A stretch of DNA of 64,000 nt, taken from the NCBI GenBank assembly GCA_028687585.1, contig JAQTZV010000029.1, forward strand, positions 1 through 64,000. Reading direction: 5' to 3'. Shown in pieces: positions 1 through 7,450 of this stretch (the stretch's first letter is position 1; each line of letters opens with the position of its first letter). The position numbers and the translations under genes were made by a program. The DNA is from Desulfuromonadaceae bacterium. Its GTDB lineage: Bacteria > Desulfobacterota > Desulfuromonadia > Geobacterales > Pseudopelobacteraceae. A model generated the notes under the pieces. That model saw only the letters and a list, made by a program, of their open reading frames with translations, did no database searches and had not been told where the DNA came from.

Positions 1-99
1 GAAGCAGCCAGAGAACTGAGAAAACAAAAACGACAACAAGCATGTCCTGAAATCAGGCATTCAGGGGAAGCTGACTTACCCTTAGATCAAGCGGCCTGA
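1..99 (+). CDS. 3' end of an unidentified gene (partial)
   Basis: An open frame enters from the window edge in frame 1 and stops at TGA (97-99). The 32 visible residues are charged (beginning EAARELRKQKRQQ) and end in DLPLDQAA. This is a plausible C-terminus, but there is no domain to recognise. A frame this short could be open by chance. The roughly 130 bp between it and the convergent oxidase gene contain a small tandem repeat and no other gene. Confidence 0.3.
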   Translation, partial: EAARELRKQKRQQACPEIRHSGEADLPLDQAA

Positions 100-194
100 A
101 AGTCCAATTCCGACTGAGGCGGAACAGTGCCTCTGTGCCTCCGTATGAAACTGGTTTTGAATTTCTGCTTTCATGATCTGAGTTGTGACTTATT

Positions 195-219
195 TTTCGT
201 GAATTTCGTGTCTTTCGTG
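195..219. repeat. Three tandem TTTCGTG units with 9-bp period
   Basis: TTTCGTG occurs at 195-201, 204-210 and 213-219, separated by two bases each time. It lies just past the 3' end of the convergent oxidase gene. No hairpin or ORF accounts for it. Confidence 0.7.
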
Positions 220-228
220 GACAATGCT

Positions 229-1599
229 TTAAAAGATCTTCCCCGGATTCAATATCCCCTTGGGGTCAAACGCTTGCTTGATCCCGCGCATGACCCTGAT
301 ACCAGATTCACCGACCAGTTTTGGCAGATACTTCTTTTTGGCCAGTCCGACGCCATGTTCACCGGTGATGGTGCCACCCATGGAAATTGCAGCGTCAAAT
401 ATTTCTTCGAATGCAGCATGAGCCCGTTTTATTTCGTCATGATCGCGCTCGTCAGTCAGGCAGGTCGGGTGCAGGTTACCGTCGCCGGCGTGGCCGAAGG
501 TGCCGATAATCACATTGTGTTTTTGTGCTGATGCCTGAATTACCTTCAGCATCGCTGCAATACAGCTGCGCGGCACGGTGGCATCTTCGAGGATCGTGGT
601 CGGTTTGAGCCGCGCGAGGGCGGAGAGCGCCGTGCGCCGTGCTTCAGTCAATTTGAGAGCTTCGGCCTGATTCTTGGCCGTCTGAAAAAAAGAACAGCGC
701 TCTCTTTTACAGATCTCGGCCACCGCTGCGGCTTCCTCGGCTATTACCACCGGGTGGCCGTCCACTTCGATCAGGAGCACAGCATCGACGTCCAGCGGCA
801 GTCCGACGTGGGCATAATCTTCGACACACTTTATAGTAACTTTATCGAGGAACTCCAGAGTAGCCGGAATAACCTTGGCGGCGATGATCGCAGAAACCGC
901 CATGGCAGCATCCTGCAGAACGGGAAAGTGGGCGAGCATGGTGATCTTCCCTTGCGGTTTGGGAATAAGTTTGACGGTAATGCCGGTAAAAAAACCGAGG
1001 GTTCCTTCTGATGAAACCAGCAGCGGATTAAGCGCATATCCGGCTACGTCCTTGACCACCTTGCCGCCGGTTCGAAGCAGTTCACCGTTTGCCAGTACCG
1101 TTTCCAGTCCCATGACGTAATCAGCAGTAACTCCGTATTTGAGTCCGCGCAGACCACCCGAATTTTCTGCGACATTGCCACCCATGGTGGAGATGTTCAT
1201 GCTCCCCGGGTCAGGTGGATAGAACAGGCCGCGCGACTCGACCTCACGGTGCAGGGTGCTGGTGATGACCCCTGTTTCAACCGTGGCAGTAAGATTTTCT
1301 TCATCTACTTCGATGATACGGTTCATGCGACTGGTTTGAATTACCACGCCACCGGCCGATAGTGAACCGCCGGACAGGTTGGTGCCGGATCCCCGGGGAG
1401 TAACCGTTATGCCGGCTTCGTGGCATAGCCCCATAATCAAGGCAACTTCACCGGTTGTGCCGGGCAGCAGCACCACCCCGGGCAGGCTCTCGAGTTCCGG
1501 AGTAGAGTCATAGCCATACACCGCAAGTGATTCCCTGTCCGAAAGGGTGTACTGATCGCCGACAATAGACTGAAGTTTCTTAATAAAAGAGTGTTGCAT
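229..1599 (-). CDS. glcD: FAD-linked oxidase, GlcD family (glycolate / D-lactate dehydrogenase)
   Basis: This 456-residue flavoprotein probably oxidises a 2-hydroxyacid such as D-lactate or glycolate. The N-terminal half is an FAD_binding_4 (PCMH-type) domain with TPRGSGTNLSGGS near residues 66-78 and a PPDPGS...GGNVAENSGG segment. The C-terminal half is the FAD-oxidase C domain with the conserved HAGDGNLHP and GEHGVG motifs. The length is normal for GlcD/DLD. The ATG start follows AAGGAG at a good distance. It is transcribed alone, away from the Rnf operon. A TTGACA box and a GntR-like palindrome lie upstream and resemble those of the TRAP operon near 14.7 kb, which favours a role in lactate use. 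No GlcE/GlcF partner is adjacent. The exact substrate cannot be read from sequence. Confidence 0.9.
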   Translation of the reverse strand: MQHSFIKKLQSIVGDQYTLSDRESLAVYGYDSTPELESLPGVVLLPGTTGEVALIMGLCHEAGITVTPRGSGTNLSGGSLSAGGVVIQTSRMNRIIEVDEENLTATVETGVITSTLHREVESRGLFYPPDPGSMNISTMGGNVAENSGGLRGLKYGVTADYVMGLETVLANGELLRTGGKVVKDVAGYALNPLLVSSEGTLGFFTGITVKLIPKPQGKITMLAHFPVLQDAAMAVSAIIAAKVIPATLEFLDKVTIKCVEDYAHVGLPLDVDAVLLIEVDGHPVVIAEEAAAVAEICKRERCSFFQTAKNQAEALKLTEARRTALSALARLKPTTILEDATVPRSCIAAMLKVIQASAQKHNVIIGTFGHAGDGNLHPTCLTDERDHDEIKRAHAAFEEIFDAAISMGGTITGEHGVGLAKKKYLPKLVGESGIRVMRGIKQAFDPKGILNPGKIF

Positions 1600-1665
1600 G
1601 GGTAACTCCTTGTCAGTCGGTATATATTATGATTGTCCGACGCAGGTAAAGGACAGAACAATGTA

Positions 1666-1707
1666 AACTTGTAATACCAATTACTATAATGACGTTATTG
1701 TTGTCAA
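1666..1707 (-). promoter_or_regulatory. Promoter with GntR/FadR-like operator for glcD
   Basis: On the minus strand, TTGACA (1702-1707) is followed after 19 bp by AATTGGTATTACAAGTT (1666-1682). The 17-mer is an imperfect palindrome of the AATTGGT-N3-ACCAATT type known for PdhR/LldR-class GntR regulators; one half-site is perfect and the other has two mismatches. A -10 candidate, AGTAAT, lies 16 bp after the -35, so the palindrome covers the -10/start region as a repressor site would. Assignment to a regulator family is inference. Confidence 0.5.
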
Positions 1708-1783
1708 CAAATTATTATACATATAAGTAACTATCAGTAATAAAAGGACAATAAATAACAAAAAGGGGATGTGCGATGTGGCA

Positions 1784-2314
1784 TTACGAATTATAGTAAT
1801 TGAGGATGCCGGTTTTATGGTTATGCTCGATAAGCGTTTTCAGCAGATATCCGGTAAATATTCCTGAGGGAATCCCGGCCAGAATCAGGACCGGAAGATA
1901 GAAAATGATCGCGCTGCTTTGCAGCAGGAGAGAGGCAGCCAGCAGTTGTCCGAGATTATGACCGACAGCTCCGGCCATACTGATACCGATCACCGTGAAG
2001 CAGCGGGTATATCGGAGCAGTGCCGCCATAACCAGCGTACTGAAAAACGCACCGCAGATCCCGAGCAGAAAACCTGGCGCCAGAAACACTCCGCCTATCA
2101 GCGAACCGAGCAGTACCCGCATCAATGCCACGGTCAAACCATCCCGAAAACCATACAGGTAGATAGCCAGAAGTGTAACTATATTGGCAAGTCCCAGTTT
2201 GACCCCCGGGATTGGCAGCGGAATCGGCAGCAGCGCCTCCACTACGTGCAGTGCTGTTCCCATGGCGATCAGCAGGGCAAGAAATACCACTCTATGCGTG
2301 CCGAAGCGCTTCAT
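1784..2314 (-). CDS. Gx transporter family protein (Hpre_diP_synt_I family)
   Basis: This 176-residue, highly hydrophobic protein has about five predicted helices and the diagnostic loop LPIPGVKLGLANIV near residues 33-46. The family was originally named heptaprenyl diphosphate synthase component I and resembles ECF S-components. Its substrate is not established. The gene's ATG overlaps the stop of the NusG domain II gene (ATGA at 2311-2314), so translation is probably coupled. It is the last gene of the rnf-apbE-NusG II series. The recurring Rnf neighbourhood suggests a redox or membrane-energy link, but a prenyl-chain role cannot be excluded. Confidence 0.85.
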   Translation of the reverse strand: MKRFGTHRVVFLALLIAMGTALHVVEALLPIPLPIPGVKLGLANIVTLLAIYLYGFRDGLTVALMRVLLGSLIGGVFLAPGFLLGICGAFFSTLVMAALLRYTRCFTVIGISMAGAVGHNLGQLLAASLLLQSSAIIFYLPVLILAGIPSGIFTGYLLKTLIEHNHKTGILNYYNS

Positions 2315-2682
2315 CGGGTGATGGCATCCACTGCTGCCGCTCCTTCAATACGAACAAGAATTTCACCAGGGATGCAGACAATTGTCTGGCCGGGATGGCT
2401 GACCCACCCCTGGTTGACGCAGACTTGTCCGGAACAGTGCGCCTCACGCATACGAACCCGGTCACCTTCGATCTCAACGGTTGCAGCACCGACACGTCCC
2501 TGAACGACAAAGGTGCTTTTCCCGGCAACCGGCAAGGTGATCCGGCGGATAATGGCACCCCGCACGACCACTATGGCCTGGGTTGTGTTAACAGCACTGG
2601 AGAAGAGGCCATACATACCCATCAGCGAAAGCAGGGAAACCAGCAGGATACCGGCCAGCAGAAACTTATCGGCCCTGTTCAT
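2311..2682 (-). CDS. NusG domain II-containing protein
   Basis: This 123-residue protein has one N-terminal membrane segment (about residues 7-27) and an extracytoplasmic NusG_II (DUF1312) domain. The family motif is visible: C-S-G-Q-V-C, then HPGQTIVCIPGEI. Such proteins are usually encoded beside Gx transporter, ApbE and Rnf genes; their function is unproven. The start lies 17 bp inside apbE (2666-2682) and the end overlaps the Gx gene by 4 bp, indicating tight translational coupling. It has no transcription-factor NusG (NGN) domain and should not be read as the elongation factor. Confidence 0.85.
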   Translation of the reverse strand: MNRADKFLLAGILLVSLLSLMGMYGLFSSAVNTTQAIVVVRGAIIRRITLPVAGKSTFVVQGRVGAATVEIEGDRVRMREAHCSGQVCVNQGWVSHPGQTIVCIPGEILVRIEGAAAVDAITR

Positions 2683-3727
2683 AACGGTACGCTGTCCCCG
2701 GCAGTAGTTCTATGTTTGCGGCGAGAGAGGGGGAGTACAGGATGCGGTGGTCCGCAGTTACGATAAAAACTTTTTCCCCCAACCCGGCAGCAGTTTTCAG
2801 AGCCGTTTCCGCCGGGAGTACAAAAAATACGGTTGAGAGGACGTCAGCAATTCCGGCGTCAGATGAGATTGCGGTAACGGCCATGTTTTCAACAGCGGGA
2901 TACCCGGTACGGGGATCGAGGATATGGTGATAGCGCTTTCCGTCAACCTCGAAGAAGCGGTAATAATCGCCGGAAGTAACGGCAGCAGCATCTTCAAGGG
3001 AAAGTATTGCCACAATGCCGTCAGATTTGCGTGGATCTTTAATGCCGATGCGCCACGGGGAATTGTGCGGGTTTCTGCCGAGGACTCTGATATTACCGCC
3101 GGCATCGATCAGGGCTTTACGGATGCCCGATTTTTTGAGGGACTGCAGCGCCTTTTCGGTCGCGTACCCTTTGGCGATGGCTCCCAGATCCAGTTTCATG
3201 CCGCGCCGGCGTAGAAAGGCGGTCTGTTTTATCTCATCCAGCAGTAGATCCTGGTTGCCGACAAGTGCCAGTGCGGCACGAATCTCTTCAGGAGGCGGAA
3301 TGTGGGGGATTTTACCGAACCCCCATAAATCCATCAGTGGCCCGATTGTAACATCAAAGGCGCCACCGCTCAGTTCACAGTATTTTTTTGCCAGCTGCAG
3401 CATTGCCAGAGTGTCCGGATTAACCGGTACCGGAGCAATGCCGGCCTGCTGGTTGATGCGGCAGACATCACTGCCGGCAAAAGCGGCTGTTCCCGGGTGC
3501 GGGAAACTGTCAGCCAGTTCCGCGATCCGGTGCATCTCGGTATAGGCCGCATTGACAGCCATCCGGAGGTTTTCTGGATCAGAGCCATAGACTTTGATAC
3601 TGATCAGGGTATCCATCAGAAACTGGTCGCTGGTATATTCTCGTGACCGGCGTCCGTAGAGAAAAGATGCAAGGAGCGCGGTTAAAAGCAGCAGTGCGAT
3701 CAGCAGCACCGGTCCACGCCGGTTCAT
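2666..3727 (-). CDS. apbE: FAD:protein FMN transferase ApbE
   Basis: ApbE uses FAD to attach FMN covalently to a threonine of target flavoproteins, here most likely RnfG and RnfD encoded upstream. The 353-residue protein has an N-terminal membrane anchor (residues 7-24, no lipobox cysteine) and the family motifs GGAFDVTIGPLMDLWGFG, LDLGAIAKGYA, IDAGGN and HHILDPRTGYP in order, followed by the Mg-binding region DVLSTVFF. Its ATG overlaps the rnfB stop by 4 bp, so it belongs to the Rnf operon. Both RnfG and RnfD retain S/T-x-x-T type acceptor sites, consistent with the role. Length and motifs are complete. Confidence 0.93.
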   Translation of the reverse strand: MNRRGPVLLIALLLLTALLASFLYGRRSREYTSDQFLMDTLISIKVYGSDPENLRMAVNAAYTEMHRIAELADSFPHPGTAAFAGSDVCRINQQAGIAPVPVNPDTLAMLQLAKKYCELSGGAFDVTIGPLMDLWGFGKIPHIPPPEEIRAALALVGNQDLLLDEIKQTAFLRRRGMKLDLGAIAKGYATEKALQSLKKSGIRKALIDAGGNIRVLGRNPHNSPWRIGIKDPRKSDGIVAILSLEDAAAVTSGDYYRFFEVDGKRYHHILDPRTGYPAVENMAVTAISSDAGIADVLSTVFFVLPAETALKTAAGLGEKVFIVTADHRILYSPSLAANIELLPGTAYRYEQGR

Positions 3728-4611
3728 AGCGGTTTACAGACTCCGCATGACTGACAGCCGGGCTCTTCATCCTTCGGTATACCGATCTCACGCAAAACTT
3801 CCTCCGAGATGGCCGCATTTTTCTGGATCGCCTTGGTGGGACACTTGGCGGCACAGATTCCGCAGTTGGTACATTTTTCATAATCTACCAACGCGACGGT
3901 GCCATTGCCAAACGGCACTACATGAACGGCGTCTTCCGGACAGTTTTTCTCGCACAGTTTACATTTTATGCAGGCGGTGGTGCAGATGGGGCGGGCGTCT
4001 TTCCCTTTATCGGTATTCAGACAGCGTACGTGCACCTGACGGGATACACCGACCAGTTGCAATATCTGCTGCGGGCACTCGACAACACATTTGTTGCAGC
4101 CGGTGCAGAGGTAAAAATTGATAACCGGCAGGCCGTCGGATCCCATCTGGATAGCGCCGAACGGGCAGACCCGCGAACAGTTACCCATGCGTACGCAACC
4201 GTAGTTGCATGCCTTGGGTCCCTTGAAATTAGCCAGTGCCAGGTGGCAATCATGCACCCCTTTGTACTCATACAGCATCTTGGACTGTTCAAAGCCCCCC
4301 TGACAGAGCAGTTGGGCCACTTTGCGCTCTTCATAACTGCTGACATCGGTTCCCATAATGGCGGCAATCTTCTCGTAGAGGCTTGCTCCGCCCGGGGCGC
4401 AGAGACGGGGATTCACCTCACCCGCCACGATCGCCTCGGCAAAGGCGCCACAGCCGGCCATACCGCAGGCTCCGCAGTTGGCTCCCGGCATGAAATTCAA
4501 GAGCTCTTCCACGCGTGGATCTACTTCTACCGCAAACTTTTTACCGGCAATACCGAGGATGATCCCGAACAGACCTCCCATCACCGCCAGACTGATAACT
4601 GCAATCAACAT
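3724..4611 (-). CDS. rnfB: Rnf complex subunit B (iron-sulfur)
   Basis: RnfB is the polyferredoxin subunit that passes electrons from ferredoxin into the ion-pumping Rnf complex. The 295-residue protein has an N-terminal membrane helix (1-22), a 4Fe-4S domain with C46, C49, C54 and C71, and then several CxxCxxC-type clusters (CNYGCVRMGNCSRVCP, CTGCNKCVVECP, CIKCKLCEKNCP, CTNCGICAAKCP). It ends in an extra cysteine-rich tail, CQSCGVC. The multi-cluster form matches the anaerobe-type RnfB. It follows rnfA by 23 bp and overlaps apbE by 4 bp. Cluster count and identity are certain in kind; the role of the cysteine tail is unknown. Confidence 0.95.
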   Translation of the reverse strand: MLIAVISLAVMGGLFGIILGIAGKKFAVEVDPRVEELLNFMPGANCGACGMAGCGAFAEAIVAGEVNPRLCAPGGASLYEKIAAIMGTDVSSYEERKVAQLLCQGGFEQSKMLYEYKGVHDCHLALANFKGPKACNYGCVRMGNCSRVCPFGAIQMGSDGLPVINFYLCTGCNKCVVECPQQILQLVGVSRQVHVRCLNTDKGKDARPICTTACIKCKLCEKNCPEDAVHVVPFGNGTVALVDYEKCTNCGICAAKCPTKAIQKNAAISEEVLREIGIPKDEEPGCQSCGVCKPL

Positions 4612-4634
4612 TACCGCTCCTCCGAAAGATCTGG

Positions 4635-5210
4635 TTAAATAAGACCTGAAAACCCTAAAAACGATATAGACATCAGTGCCGCTATCACCAGAGCAATCGG
4701 TGTCCCCTGCATTGACTCCGGTATATCGGCATCTTCCATGCGTTCGCGGATGCCTGACATCAGCACCAGCGCCAGGGTGAATCCGGCCGAGTGGGCCAGG
4801 CTATGAGTCATCGCCTTGCCGAAACTGAAATCCTTCTGGACATTGATAATGGCAACGCCCAGTACGGCGCAGTTGGTGGTGATCAGCGGCAGATAGATCC
4901 CCAGCGCCTTGTAAAGGGGCGGGGTGAATTTGCGCATTACCATCTCCACAAATTGCACCAATGAGGCGATAATCAGGATGAATGCGACCGTCTGCATGTA
5001 ACCGATATCAAAGGGAACCAGAATATAGTGCCGTACAACCCAGGTGATGGCCCCCGAGAGTACCAGAACAAATGAAACCGCCCCACCCATTCCCAAAGAC
5101 GAACTCAGCTTTTTTGATACCCCCAGAAAGGGGCAGATCCCGAGGAACTGGGAAAGAACGATGTTATTGATCAGTACTGCGCTGACAATGATAATTAGAT
5201 ATTCCTGCAT
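4635..5210 (-). CDS. rnfA: Rnf complex subunit A (membrane)
   Basis: This 191-residue integral membrane protein of the RnfA/RnfE/NqrD/NqrE fold has six predicted helices. Together with RnfE it forms the membrane core that carries an iron-sulfur centre between the two subunits. The conserved start NNIVLSQFLGICPFLGVSKK and the later segment TTNCAVLGVAIIN are visible; their cysteines are the expected cluster ligands. The gene lies 11 bp downstream of rnfE in the order C-D-G-E-A-B. Length is standard. Confidence 0.95.
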   Translation of the reverse strand: MQEYLIIIVSAVLINNIVLSQFLGICPFLGVSKKLSSSLGMGGAVSFVLVLSGAITWVVRHYILVPFDIGYMQTVAFILIIASLVQFVEMVMRKFTPPLYKALGIYLPLITTNCAVLGVAIINVQKDFSFGKAMTHSLAHSAGFTLALVLMSGIRERMEDADIPESMQGTPIALVIAALMSISFLGFSGLI

Positions 5211-5221
5211 CGTTTACCTCT

Positions 5222-5815
5222 TTACCACGCGTATTTTTTCTGCAACTTATTCAGCAGTGCCAGAAGACATCCCAGAGTGATGAAACCGCCCGGAGGAAGG
5301 ATCATCAGTATCGCCGGTATACTTTCGGGGAGGATTTGTATTCCGAGAAACGATCCCGCACCCAGCACTTCTCTGAACGCACTGACCAGACCAAGCGCAA
5401 TGGTGAAGCCAAGTCCCATCCCGAGGGCGTCCATTATTGAGGGAAGCACAGAATTGCGGCTGGCAAACGCCTCCGCCCTCCCCAGAATAATGCAGTTAAC
5501 CACGATCAGCGGTATGAAGATGCCGAGTGCTTTGTAGAGCGATGGCGTGAAGGCATGCATCAACTGATCGGTCATGGTGACGAATGAGGCAATAATGACA
5601 ACATAGGCCGGGATACGCACGCTCGCCGGTATGATCGAGCGCATCAGGGAAATGGCAATGTTGGATGCCAGCAGTACACCGGTAAAAGCAGCGCCCATGC
5701 CAAGGCCGTTTTCGACCGAAGTGGTGACCGCAAGGGCAGGGCAGGTGCCGAGCACCAGACGAAACAGCGGGTTTTCCTTGATGATCCCTTTGGTAAATTC
5801 CTGCATCAGACTCAT
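5222..5815 (-). CDS. rnfE: Rnf complex subunit E (membrane)
   Basis: This 197-residue membrane protein is paralogous to RnfA, with which it shares a pseudo-symmetric fold. The signature NPLFRLVLGTCPALAVTTS near the N-terminus and VVNCIILGRAEAFA in the middle hold the conserved cysteines. The ATG is preceded by GAGGT at a usable distance. The 59 bp between rnfG and rnfE hold no gene. The position between rnfG and rnfA is the standard order. Confidence 0.95.
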   Translation of the reverse strand: MSLMQEFTKGIIKENPLFRLVLGTCPALAVTTSVENGLGMGAAFTGVLLASNIAISLMRSIIPASVRIPAYVVIIASFVTMTDQLMHAFTPSLYKALGIFIPLIVVNCIILGRAEAFASRNSVLPSIMDALGMGLGFTIALGLVSAFREVLGAGSFLGIQILPESIPAILMILPPGGFITLGCLLALLNKLQKKYAW

Positions 5816-5874
5816 AGCGTGTACCTCAAAGGTTTATATGTTGCAGCTGCTTCTCCGACAACAGGAGAAGGGGG

Positions 5875-6477
5875 CTACTGAACTGTTCCGGTTTTTACCT
5901 GTTTTGTAGCGCCAAACGTAGCCACAAAATGTTCCCGTGCGGCGTTAACCCCTTTGGTGACCGCCTTGGAGGTAATCGTGGAGGCGGTAATTGCCTGGAT
6001 CTGGTTCTCCTTGGTCGGTGGCGTTTTACTTACCTCAAGCGCCACGGCACTGTCCTTACCCTTGTAACGGTTCTGAAATGCCGGATCCTTTGCCTTGGCC
6101 CCCAGTCCCGGAGTTTCGGTCTGGTTGAGCACCTTGACCGCGGTGATCTTGCCGCTCGCCTGGTCAAAACCGGCCAGAATCGTGACTGGTCCTGCGTATC
6201 CCTTGGTCTCAGCCAGATAGAGAACACCGGCCGGTGTACCGTTTTTGTAGGCTATATTAACCTCTTTCAGAATCTTGTCTGGCGCGGTGAGGTATTTTGC
6301 GGTCTCATTTTCAACCTTGTCTCCCTCGGGATAGACCTCCTTAAAGCTGCGGATCTTCTCCTCCAGAATCTGTTTTTCAATGAGCGGTGCGGCCTTGATG
6401 TTGACATACCCGACACCGAGGCCGGCGACTGCGGCGACCATCATCAGAAACAGTCCGAGTTTAATGATATCACCCAT
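5875..6477 (-). CDS. rnfG: Rnf complex subunit G (FMN-binding)
   Basis: RnfG carries covalent FMN on the outer face of the membrane. The 200-residue protein has one N-terminal helix (6-28) and a FMN_bind domain with the GYAGPV and ETPGLGAKA motifs. The acceptor site appears as TASTITSKAVTKGV, so the usual S-G-A-T reads S-T-I-T here, with the flavinylated threonine kept. The gene begins inside the last codons of rnfD (8-bp overlap), just after a run of nine G on the coding strand. ApbE, encoded four genes further along, is the likely flavin transferase. Confidence 0.94.
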   Translation of the reverse strand: MGDIIKLGLFLMMVAAVAGLGVGYVNIKAAPLIEKQILEEKIRSFKEVYPEGDKVENETAKYLTAPDKILKEVNIAYKNGTPAGVLYLAETKGYAGPVTILAGFDQASGKITAVKVLNQTETPGLGAKAKDPAFQNRYKGKDSAVALEVSKTPPTKENQIQAITASTITSKAVTKGVNAAREHFVATFGATKQVKTGTVQ

Positions 6478-7429
6478 TGCTCTGCCCCCCCCCGAATACC
6501 CGCTGTTTGGTGTAACGGTCGATCAGCGGTGTTACCACGTTCATCAGAAGGATAGAATAGGCGACTCCTTCAGGATACCCCCCCTTGAGGCGGATCAGCA
6601 CCACGAGAGAGCCACAACCGCATCCGAAGAGAATCCGCCCGAGTTTGGTCACCGGCGTGGTAACCCAGTCAGTCGCCATGAAAAAGGCCCCCATAAGAAG
6701 TCCGCCGCTCAAAAGATGGAACAGCGGATACTGAATGCCTCCCCCCTTGATCGTCCCGACAACAGCGGTCAAAAGAAAGACGGTTCCAAGAAAAGAGACA
6801 GGGGTGCGCCAGTCGATATGCCCGCGATACAACAGGTAGCAACCGCCGATCAGAATCGCAATGGCGCTGGTCTCACCGATGCTTCCGGCCACCGTTCCGA
6901 TAAACAGCTCGGAAAGGTGCGGCAGCGGCTGCCCGGTGGCCTCTTTGAGGATTCCAAGCGGCGTGGCGGTGGTGACTCCGTCCAGAGGTTTGGACCAGTG
7001 GGTCATGGCGACCGGAAAGGAAGCCAGCAAAAAGGCGCGGCCAATCAGCGCCGGGTTGAAGACGTTCTGACCCAGTCCGCCAAAGAGATGCTTGACAATG
7101 ACGATCGCAAAGGCGGAGCCGAGCGCCGCCATCCAGATCGGCAGTGCAGGAGGGAGGCAGAAGGAGAGCAGCAGCCCGGTAACGGCCGCACTCTGCTCTG
7201 TTATCCGCACCTCCTTGCCCATCGCCTTGAGGCAGAGCAGCTCGGAAACGTACGCGCTGACCACGCAGGAAACGATTACCCCGAGCGCGGGAAGTCCGAA
7301 GAAGTACAGTCCGCAGAGCAGGGCCGGAAGCAGGGCCAGCAGCACGTCCCGCATGGCGTTCGGCACATTGTCCGGACTGTGGATGTGCGGTGATGAGGTA
7401 ACAAGCAGTAGATCATTCTGAGTAGTCAT
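6470..7429 (-). CDS. rnfD: Rnf complex subunit D (membrane, FMN-binding)
   Basis: This 319-residue protein belongs to the RnfD/NqrB family, with about eight to nine helices. It binds covalent FMN at the motif DGVTTATPLG in its middle. The N-terminal SSPHIHSPDNVPNAMRDVL and the later GGLLMGAFFMATDWVTTP segments are characteristic. A run of nine G (6485-6493 on the complementary strand) encodes the Gly-Gly-Gly near the C-terminus and lies immediately before the rnfG start. The only Shine-Dalgarno candidate, GGAGG, is about 13 nt from the ATG, rather far. It begins 21 bp after rnfC ends. Confidence 0.94.
   Translation of the reverse strand: MTTQNDLLLVTSSPHIHSPDNVPNAMRDVLLALLPALLCGLYFFGLPALGVIVSCVVSAYVSELLCLKAMGKEVRITEQSAAVTGLLLSFCLPPALPIWMAALGSAFAIVIVKHLFGGLGQNVFNPALIGRAFLLASFPVAMTHWSKPLDGVTTATPLGILKEATGQPLPHLSELFIGTVAGSIGETSAIAILIGGCYLLYRGHIDWRTPVSFLGTVFLLTAVVGTIKGGGIQYPLFHLLSGGLLMGAFFMATDWVTTPVTKLGRILFGCGCGSLVVLIRLKGGYPEGVAYSILLMNVVTPLIDRYTKQRVFGGGQSNG
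6485..6493 (-). repeat. Nine-G homopolymer at rnfD/rnfG junction
   Basis: The coding strand has nine consecutive G, placed eight to ten codons before the end of rnfD and within the ribosome-binding region of rnfG. A one-base slip would replace the last residues of RnfD and could alter rnfG translation. It may also simply serve as a G-rich ribosome-binding segment. Confidence 0.8.
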
Positions 7430-7450
7430 GGTGTGAGTCGTTCCTCCGGA

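Noticed and set aside
127..531. 134-codon frame opposite the end of glcD
   Set aside because: Antisense to a conserved gene, no ribosome-binding site and no domain.
6380..7393. 337-codon open frame opposite rnfD/rnfG
   Set aside because: Low-complexity, charged translation antisense to well-identified membrane subunits; not a gene.
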